Shown here: positions 8,576 through 12,643 of the stretch, piece after piece | Numbering within the stretch: the first letter of the stretch is position 1 | Layout of the letters: every line of letters starts with the position of its first letter | Assembly (NCBI GenBank): GCA_002412705.1 | Contig: DHVO01000197.1 | Span: 7,241 to 19,883 of the forward strand | Direction of reading: 5' to 3' | Origin: Bacteroidales bacterium UBA5206 | Lineage (GTDB): Bacteria; Bacteroidota; Bacteroidia; Bacteroidales; Tenuifilaceae | Length of the DNA: 12,643 bases | Program-made: the position numbers and the translations under genes | The notes under the pieces: generated by a model | Told to the model about the DNA's origin: nothing | Seen by the model: only the letters and a program-made list of their open reading frames with translations | Databases searched by the model: none

Positions 8576-9211
8576 GTGAGAAGTAAATTTTTTGGAGAGG
8601 AGCTAGAGGGGGGGCGTTTCCTCCCTCTTGTAGAGGAGTTTTACTCGTTGCAAGGCGAAGGTTTTCAAATGGGGCGTGCGGCCTACTTTATTCGCGTGGG
8701 GGGATGCGATTTGGCTTGTAGCTGGTGCGATTCACCCATGAGCTGGAATCCTGGTGATTATCCGCCTGTTGCGGTTGCCGATATTGTTTCCCGTGCAGCC
8801 CAAACTCCTGCAAAAGCAGTTGTGGTTACTGGTGGCGAGCCTGGGCTTTATCCGCTCGATTATATTTGCGCTAAGCTAAAAGAGAAGGGTGTACAAACTT
8901 TTGTGGAAACATCTGGGGCATACGGTCTTACTGGTCAGTGGGACTGGATTTGCCTGTCGCCAAAAAAACAGCAGCCACCTGTTGATGATATTTACATGAA
9001 GGCCGATGAACTTAAGGTTGTTGTGGCATCACCCGTTGATCTTGAATGGGCTGCCGAAAACGCCCTTAGAGTAAAAGCGGGGTGCCACCTGTTTCTGCAA
9101 CCAGAATGGAGCTGTGTAAATGAGATTACTCCGCTAATTATTGAGTTTATTCTACAGAACCCTCAGTGGCGCATCTCTATTCAGGCTCATAAGTACATGC
9201 GAATACCTTAG
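8576..9211 (+). CDS. queE: 7-carboxy-7-deazaguanine synthase (queuosine biosynthesis)
   Basis: QueE is a cytosolic radical SAM enzyme that converts 6-carboxy-tetrahydropterin to 7-carboxy-7-deazaguanine, an early step to preQ0 and queuosine in tRNA. The 211-residue protein shows the family signature FYSLQGEGFQMG (22-33), the radical SAM cluster C44-x3-C48-x2-C51, the SAM-binding GGEP (86-89), a SPKK segment, ADELKVVV and the C-terminal QAHKYMRIP. The length is normal. The start is GTG at 8576: the first in-frame ATG falls after the conserved QGEG motif and would remove part of the active site. No Shine-Dalgarno is visible, and the start lies 5 bp past the nucleotidase stop, which suggests translational coupling. 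No other que gene (queC, queD, queF, tgt) lies in the window, so the rest of the pathway must be encoded elsewhere. Confidence 0.95.
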   Translation: MRSKFFGEELEGGRFLPLVEEFYSLQGEGFQMGRAAYFIRVGGCDLACSWCDSPMSWNPGDYPPVAVADIVSRAAQTPAKAVVVTGGEPGLYPLDYICAKLKEKGVQTFVETSGAYGLTGQWDWICLSPKKQQPPVDDIYMKADELKVVVASPVDLEWAAENALRVKAGCHLFLQPEWSCVNEITPLIIEFILQNPQWRISIQAHKYMRIP

Positions 9212-9273
9212 TTGTAAAGGTGAAATAGCATTTTGGTTTAGGTTGATTTAACCCTTTTGGGCATTATAAATTG

Positions 9274-9281
9274 TATCTTTG
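9274..9281 (+). promoter_or_regulatory. -7 promoter element ahead of the OmpA-like gene
   Basis: TATCTTTG is an exact match to TAnnTTTG, placed 69 bp before the ATG at 9351. No TTTG sits at the ideal distance: TTTTG ending at 9259 leaves only 14 nt. Only the -7 half is therefore well supported. The 139-bp gap after queE holds no clear terminator, so read-through from the upstream unit is possible. Confidence 0.5.
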
Positions 9282-9350
9282 CTAAAGCTGGTTGCCAACA
9301 TGTGCTGGTAGCTAGTTTTACTTACTACCAATAGTCTAAACTGCCTAGTT

Positions 9351-11276
9351 ATGCCTAAACAAATAGCCTCCTTACTACTACTAATGCTGTTGTCTGTAAT
9401 TGGTCAGGCACAACCTAAGCTATCAACCAAAAATAAAAAGGCAATTGCCCTTTACCAATCGGCTATTAAGGCATACGATAAGTATGAGTACGATACTGCC
9501 GAGAAGGAACTTGAACTAGCCGTTGATAAGGATAAAAACTTTATTGAGGCTTATCTTCTTATGGCTCAAGTTTACCAGGAAACCAGAAGGTATGAGCAGG
9601 CTATTGAAGTATCGGAAAAGGCCATTGCCATCAATCCCGATTTCTTTCCAAATATCTATCTGAATGTAGGCAATCTCAACCTTTTTTTAGGTCGATACCA
9701 AAGAGCTCTGGAGCATTTAACCAGGTTTATTTCATATCCTAATATCCGTCCCAACTTACGCGAAAAAGCGAATAAAAGCATTGCTACCTGCCAGTTTGCG
9801 GTAAAGGCCATTGAGAATCCTGTGCCGTTTAACCCCATTAGCCTTGGAAGTAACGTGAATACGCCGCTTAACGAGTACTGGCCTAGCCTGTCGGCCGACG
9901 AAAACACGTTGGTAATAACAGTTAACCTTCCTAAGGATTCATCGGCAACCGATATTTATAGGTACGGACAGGAAGATTTCTTTATCTCTCAACGAGATAC
10001 TAGTGGCTTGTGGGGAATAGCACGTAATATTGGCGCGCCAATAAATACGGACAGCAACGAGGGGGCTCAATCCATTGCTGCAGGTGGAAATCATATGTTT
10101 TATACCGTTTGTCGTGGCGTTTGCAATATCTATGTGGCCGATAGGCTACCCGATGGTAGCTGGGGAAACCCGCGCACTGTTCCTGGTAAGCTTAATGCCG
10201 ATAGGTACTCCGATAAGCAACCATCTATTTCGCCCGATGGTAATCATCTCTACTTTGTGAGTACACGCCCAGGAGGATTTGGTGGCTACGATATTTGGCG
10301 TTCGGCCAAGCAACCCGATGGTTCCTGGGGAATACCTACCAATTTGGGGGCAACCATAAATTCAAGTGGCGATGAGCAGTCACCGTTTATTCATTTCGAT
10401 AACCAAACCCTTTACTTTGCCTCCAATGGGCATGTAGGGATGGGTGGGCTCGATCTCTTTGTAACCCGTAAGCAGAGCGATACAACCTGGAGCGTACCAG
10501 CTAACCTTGGTTACCCTATTAATACTTATCGCGATGAGGATGGCTTAATAGTAAATGCGCGCGGAACCACGGCGTACTACTCATCGGATAGGAACACCGA
10601 TACTGGGCGCGATATATACACTTTTGCTCTTTACCCAGAGGTAAGACCCGTTCCATCGTCATACATTACGGGTACTATCCTCGACGAGAGCAATGGTAGG
10701 GCCATTCCTGCCAATTTTCAGCTAATAGATCTAGAGCGCAATGAGGTTATAATGCATACCAATGCCGATGCTCGGGGTGAGTATATGGTTTGCATCCCAT
10801 CTAATAGGAACTACGGGCTATTTGCTTCAGCCGAAGGGTATTTGTACCACTCGGAAAATTTTAGGTTACAGGGCGTTCACTCTATCGATAAACCATTTAG
10901 AAAGAACATTTACCTTAAACCCTTTGCGGTGGGACAAGTGCTGGTTATGCGCAATATCTTCTTTCAAACCGATTCATACGAGCTGCTCTCTGAGTCGGCA
11001 GTTGAGCTGAATCGGTTGGTAGAGCTGCTACGCGTTAACCCTTTGGTTAGAATTGAGGTAGGTGGACATACCGACAATGTTGGCTCCGATAGCTATAATC
11101 AGCAGCTCTCCGAGAAGCGCGCTAGCTCTGTTGCCCAATATCTTATTGGTAAAGGGATTGATGTGGGGCGAATTACATGGAAGGGGTATGGGGAGCAGCA
11201 ACCAATGTCGTCAAACGAAACGGAAGAGGGGCGTGCAGAGAATAGGCGTACCGAGATTCGAATTGTTGGAATATAG
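9351..11276 (+). CDS. Exported TPR / PD40 propeller / CRD / OmpA-domain protein with PorE-like architecture
   Basis: The 641-residue protein begins with a signal peptide (MPKQIASLLLLMLLSVIGQA). TPR repeats cover about 29-150 (YDTAEKELELAVDKD, YEQAIEVSEKAIAINPD and a third unit). A PD40/WD40-like beta-propeller covers about 165-430 with SxDxxxLYF-type strands, including SPDGNHLYF from 294. A carboxypeptidase-regulatory-like beta-sandwich runs from about 438 to 525. An OmpA_C peptidoglycan-binding domain fills 531-641: GGHTD with Asp575, and LSEKRASSV with Arg590, the pair expected to hold the meso-diaminopimelate peptide. This domain order is that of PorE, a type IX secretion component of Porphyromonas gingivalis. 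PorE is a lipoprotein, however, and no lipobox cysteine is seen here. Bacteroidota usually carry several such paralogues, so a peptidoglycan-anchored periplasmic scaffold is the safe call and a role in type IX secretion is only possible. The AraC gene follows after 11 bp. Confidence 0.88.
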   Translation: MPKQIASLLLLMLLSVIGQAQPKLSTKNKKAIALYQSAIKAYDKYEYDTAEKELELAVDKDKNFIEAYLLMAQVYQETRRYEQAIEVSEKAIAINPDFFPNIYLNVGNLNLFLGRYQRALEHLTRFISYPNIRPNLREKANKSIATCQFAVKAIENPVPFNPISLGSNVNTPLNEYWPSLSADENTLVITVNLPKDSSATDIYRYGQEDFFISQRDTSGLWGIARNIGAPINTDSNEGAQSIAAGGNHMFYTVCRGVCNIYVADRLPDGSWGNPRTVPGKLNADRYSDKQPSISPDGNHLYFVSTRPGGFGGYDIWRSAKQPDGSWGIPTNLGATINSSGDEQSPFIHFDNQTLYFASNGHVGMGGLDLFVTRKQSDTTWSVPANLGYPINTYRDEDGLIVNARGTTAYYSSDRNTDTGRDIYTFALYPEVRPVPSSYITGTILDESNGRAIPANFQLIDLERNEVIMHTNADARGEYMVCIPSNRNYGLFASAEGYLYHSENFRLQGVHSIDKPFRKNIYLKPFAVGQVLVMRNIFFQTDSYELLSESAVELNRLVELLRVNPLVRIEVGGHTDNVGSDSYNQQLSEKRASSVAQYLIGKGIDVGRITWKGYGEQQPMSSNETEEGRAENRRTEIRIVGI

Positions 11277-11287
11277 CACTTGACTCA

Positions 11288-12097
11288 ATGCGCATAGAGA
11301 TTGTAAAACCATCAGGCTTTTTGGCTCAGTACATTAAGTACTACTGGGTTTTGGAGTCCGATTTGAACGATGGTGCGGTAAGCGAGCGGGTTATTCCAAC
11401 TGGTAATGTGGAACTTATGTTTCACTACAGGAAGCCTTTTCTCATGTCCAAGAATGGCACTGAACGGTTGCAGCCTCAATCAATTATAACTGGGGTTAGC
11501 AGTGGCTATGCCGACGTTGTAACTCAAGGAGAATCTGGGGTAATTGCAGTAACCTTTTTTCCTCATGGCGCATGTAACTTCTTTAAATTCCCCCTATCAG
11601 AGCTTGAGAATCAGAGTATTTCGCTAAGCGATATATTTGCCAACGAGGTTGCTGCTGTTGAGGAATTGCTCCAGAGTACAACCTCCCTTGCTGGGAGAAT
11701 TGGTGTAGTTGAGCGCTTTTTACTAAAGCGTTTCAATCCCATAAGCACAAGTGCCTTGCAGTTTATAAAGCAAGGTGTTGATCTCATAAACCAGTCTGGT
11801 GGGCAAATAACTGCCTCTAAACTCTCCGATAAGCTTTATGTTTCGCCCAAGAGCCTTGAGCGTAAGTTTACCTCCCTTTTGGGTAAGTCGCCCAAGCAGT
11901 TCATTCGCATTGTTCGTTTTAATGAGGTTGTACGCAGCATATCAGCCCCAAGTAATGCATTTCTTACGCAACAGGCATACAAAAATGGCTACTTCGACCA
12001 GTCCCATTTTATACACGATTTTAAAGCCCTGTCGGGCTACACACCCAAGGAGTTCATTGCTAAGTGCGTTTGCGATTCGCCATTTACGCAGGAATAA
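11288..12097 (+). CDS. AraC-family transcriptional regulator with DUF6597-like N-terminal domain
   Basis: This 269-residue protein has the usual length for its family. The N-terminal part (about 5-110), starting with FLAQYIKYYWVLESD and then RVIPTGNVELMFHY, resembles the DUF6597 sensor-like domain found on many Bacteroidota AraC regulators; its ligand is unknown. The C-terminal DNA-binding unit has two helix-turn-helix motifs: LSDKLYVSPKSLERKF from 179, and a second from about 226 ending in QSHFIHDFKALSGYTPKEF, the AraC signature. No signal peptide or membrane segment is present. The gene starts 11 bp after the OmpA-like gene and no separate promoter fits in that gap, so it is probably co-transcribed unless a promoter lies inside the upstream coding region. 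It ends 76 bp before an ABC transporter gene with its own -7 element, so regulation of that transporter is plausible but inferred from position alone. Confidence 0.92.
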   Translation: MRIEIVKPSGFLAQYIKYYWVLESDLNDGAVSERVIPTGNVELMFHYRKPFLMSKNGTERLQPQSIITGVSSGYADVVTQGESGVIAVTFFPHGACNFFKFPLSELENQSISLSDIFANEVAAVEELLQSTTSLAGRIGVVERFLLKRFNPISTSALQFIKQGVDLINQSGGQITASKLSDKLYVSPKSLERKFTSLLGKSPKQFIRIVRFNEVVRSISAPSNAFLTQQAYKNGYFDQSHFIHDFKALSGYTPKEFIAKCVCDSPFTQE

Positions 12098-12140
12098 ACC
12101 ATTTGTCGGTTTTTTACAATTTTGATTTTTTACTGCACAA

Positions 12141-12148
12141 TACTTTTG
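12141..12148 (+). promoter_or_regulatory. -7 promoter element for the ABC transporter gene
   Basis: TACTTTTG is an exact match to the Bacteroidota TAnnTTTG element and lies 25 bp before the ATG at 12174. The nearest upstream TTTG (12121-12124) is 16 nt away, slightly shorter than the usual 17-23 nt spacing. Transcription would start around 12152-12156, giving a leader of about 20 nt. It implies that the transporter is expressed separately from the AraC gene. Confidence 0.6.
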
Positions 12149-12173
12149 CGTTGTTCACTTAACAACCAAAAGT

Positions 12174-12643
12174 ATGGAACAAGAGATTTGTATTTCTAAT
12201 TTAGAAAAGGTTTATCCCAATGGGCTCAAAGCTCTAAATGGGGTAGGCTTTAACGTACCCAAAGGAGCCCTTTTCGCGCTGCTTGGGCCTAATGGTGCGG
12301 GAAAATCTACCCTTGTAAAGATTCTTACCAGCCTTGAAAAACCAACAGCAGGCCAAATTCAAATAGGGGGAATTAGCCCTTTAAGCAATTTTGCAGCATT
12401 TCAGCAATACATTGGTGTTGCTTCGCAGGAGAATGAGCTGGATACAACAGAAACTGTTGAGCACTTACTGCGGTTTCAAGGCAAACTTTTTGGCTTGTCT
12501 GCTTCCCATGCAGAGCATAGGGCCAATGAGCTTATCTTTCAGTTTGGTTTAACCAATGAGCGTAACAAAAGAGCAGCAACCCTTTCTGGGGGCAATAGGC
12601 GCAGATTGCATTGTGCTCTCGCTCTGGTGCATAAACCCAAGGT
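12174..12643 (+). CDS. ABC transporter ATP-binding protein, DrrA/ABC-2 type (5' part only)
   Basis: The first 156 codons of an ABC ATPase are present and the frame is open to the window end. The start ATG at 12174 opens MEQEICISNLEKVYPNG, the normal beginning of this family. The Walker A motif GPNGAGKST is at 38-46, the Q-loop glutamine is Gln85 (VASQEN), and the signature motif is LSGGN at 137-141 followed by RRR. Walker B and the H-loop lie beyond the window. The Arg-rich stretch after the signature is typical of the DrrA/CcmA-like subfamily, which usually pairs with an ABC-2 permease for export of drugs, lipids or polysaccharide, so a permease gene is expected just downstream. The signature carries Asn where Gln is most frequent, a substitution seen in some functional ABC proteins. 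The substrate cannot be told. It follows the AraC regulator in the same direction. Confidence 0.92.
   Translation, partial: MEQEICISNLEKVYPNGLKALNGVGFNVPKGALFALLGPNGAGKSTLVKILTSLEKPTAGQIQIGGISPLSNFAAFQQYIGVASQENELDTTETVEHLLRFQGKLFGLSASHAEHRANELIFQFGLTNERNKRAATLSGGNRRRLHCALALVHKPK

Noticed and set aside
9306..9330. Small hairpin TGGTAG / CTACCA in the leader of the OmpA-like gene
   Set aside because: A 6-bp stem with a 13-nt loop, no T-run and no further pairing; too weak for an attenuator or terminator.
12096..12115. Possible terminator after the AraC gene: AAACC / GGTTT followed by T residues
   Set aside because: The stem has only 5 bp with two G-C pairs and overlaps the stop codon; it may slow polymerase, but I would not annotate it as a terminator.

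Overview
The window looks like ordinary chromosome from a member of the Bacteroidota, probably a Bacteroidales-like organism. Three things point there. Perfect matches to the Bacteroidota -7 promoter element TAnnTTTG stand in front of four genes. Ribosome-binding sites are mostly absent, with A-rich leaders instead. Several gene architectures are typical of the phylum: a GH3/beta-lactamase fusion, an exported tricorn-like S41 protease, a TPR/PD40/OmpA protein resembling PorE, and a DUF6597-type AraC regulator. This assignment rests on motif recognition, not on a database search.

Layout. On the minus strand, a large gene starting at 3023 runs off the left edge. It encodes an exported beta-N-acetylhexosaminidase (GH3, NagZ-like) fused to a serine beta-lactamase-like hydrolase. 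A 291-bp divergent intergenic region holds a strong promoter for this gene. On the plus strand comes a 1093-residue exported tricorn-like protease (3315-6596), closed by a near-perfect intrinsic terminator. A new promoter then drives an exported 5'-nucleotidase-like metallophosphatase (6780-8570), followed 5 bp later by queE (8576-9211). After a further promoter element lies a TPR/PD40/carboxypeptidase-regulatory/OmpA protein (9351-11276), with an AraC-family regulator 11 bp behind it (11288-12097). The window ends inside an ABC transporter ATPase gene (from 12174) that has its own -7 element.

How the genes fit together. Four of the seven products carry signal peptides and act in the envelope: peptidoglycan turnover, peptide degradation, nucleotide dephosphorylation, and a peptidoglycan-anchored scaffold. 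QueE is a cytosolic tRNA-modification enzyme that appears to share a transcript with the nucleotidase. The AraC regulator lies between the OmpA-like gene and the ABC transporter gene and could act on either. I found no tRNA, rRNA, CRISPR array, insertion sequence or phage signature, and no convincing undescribed multi-gene system. The findings below are modest points worth checking.
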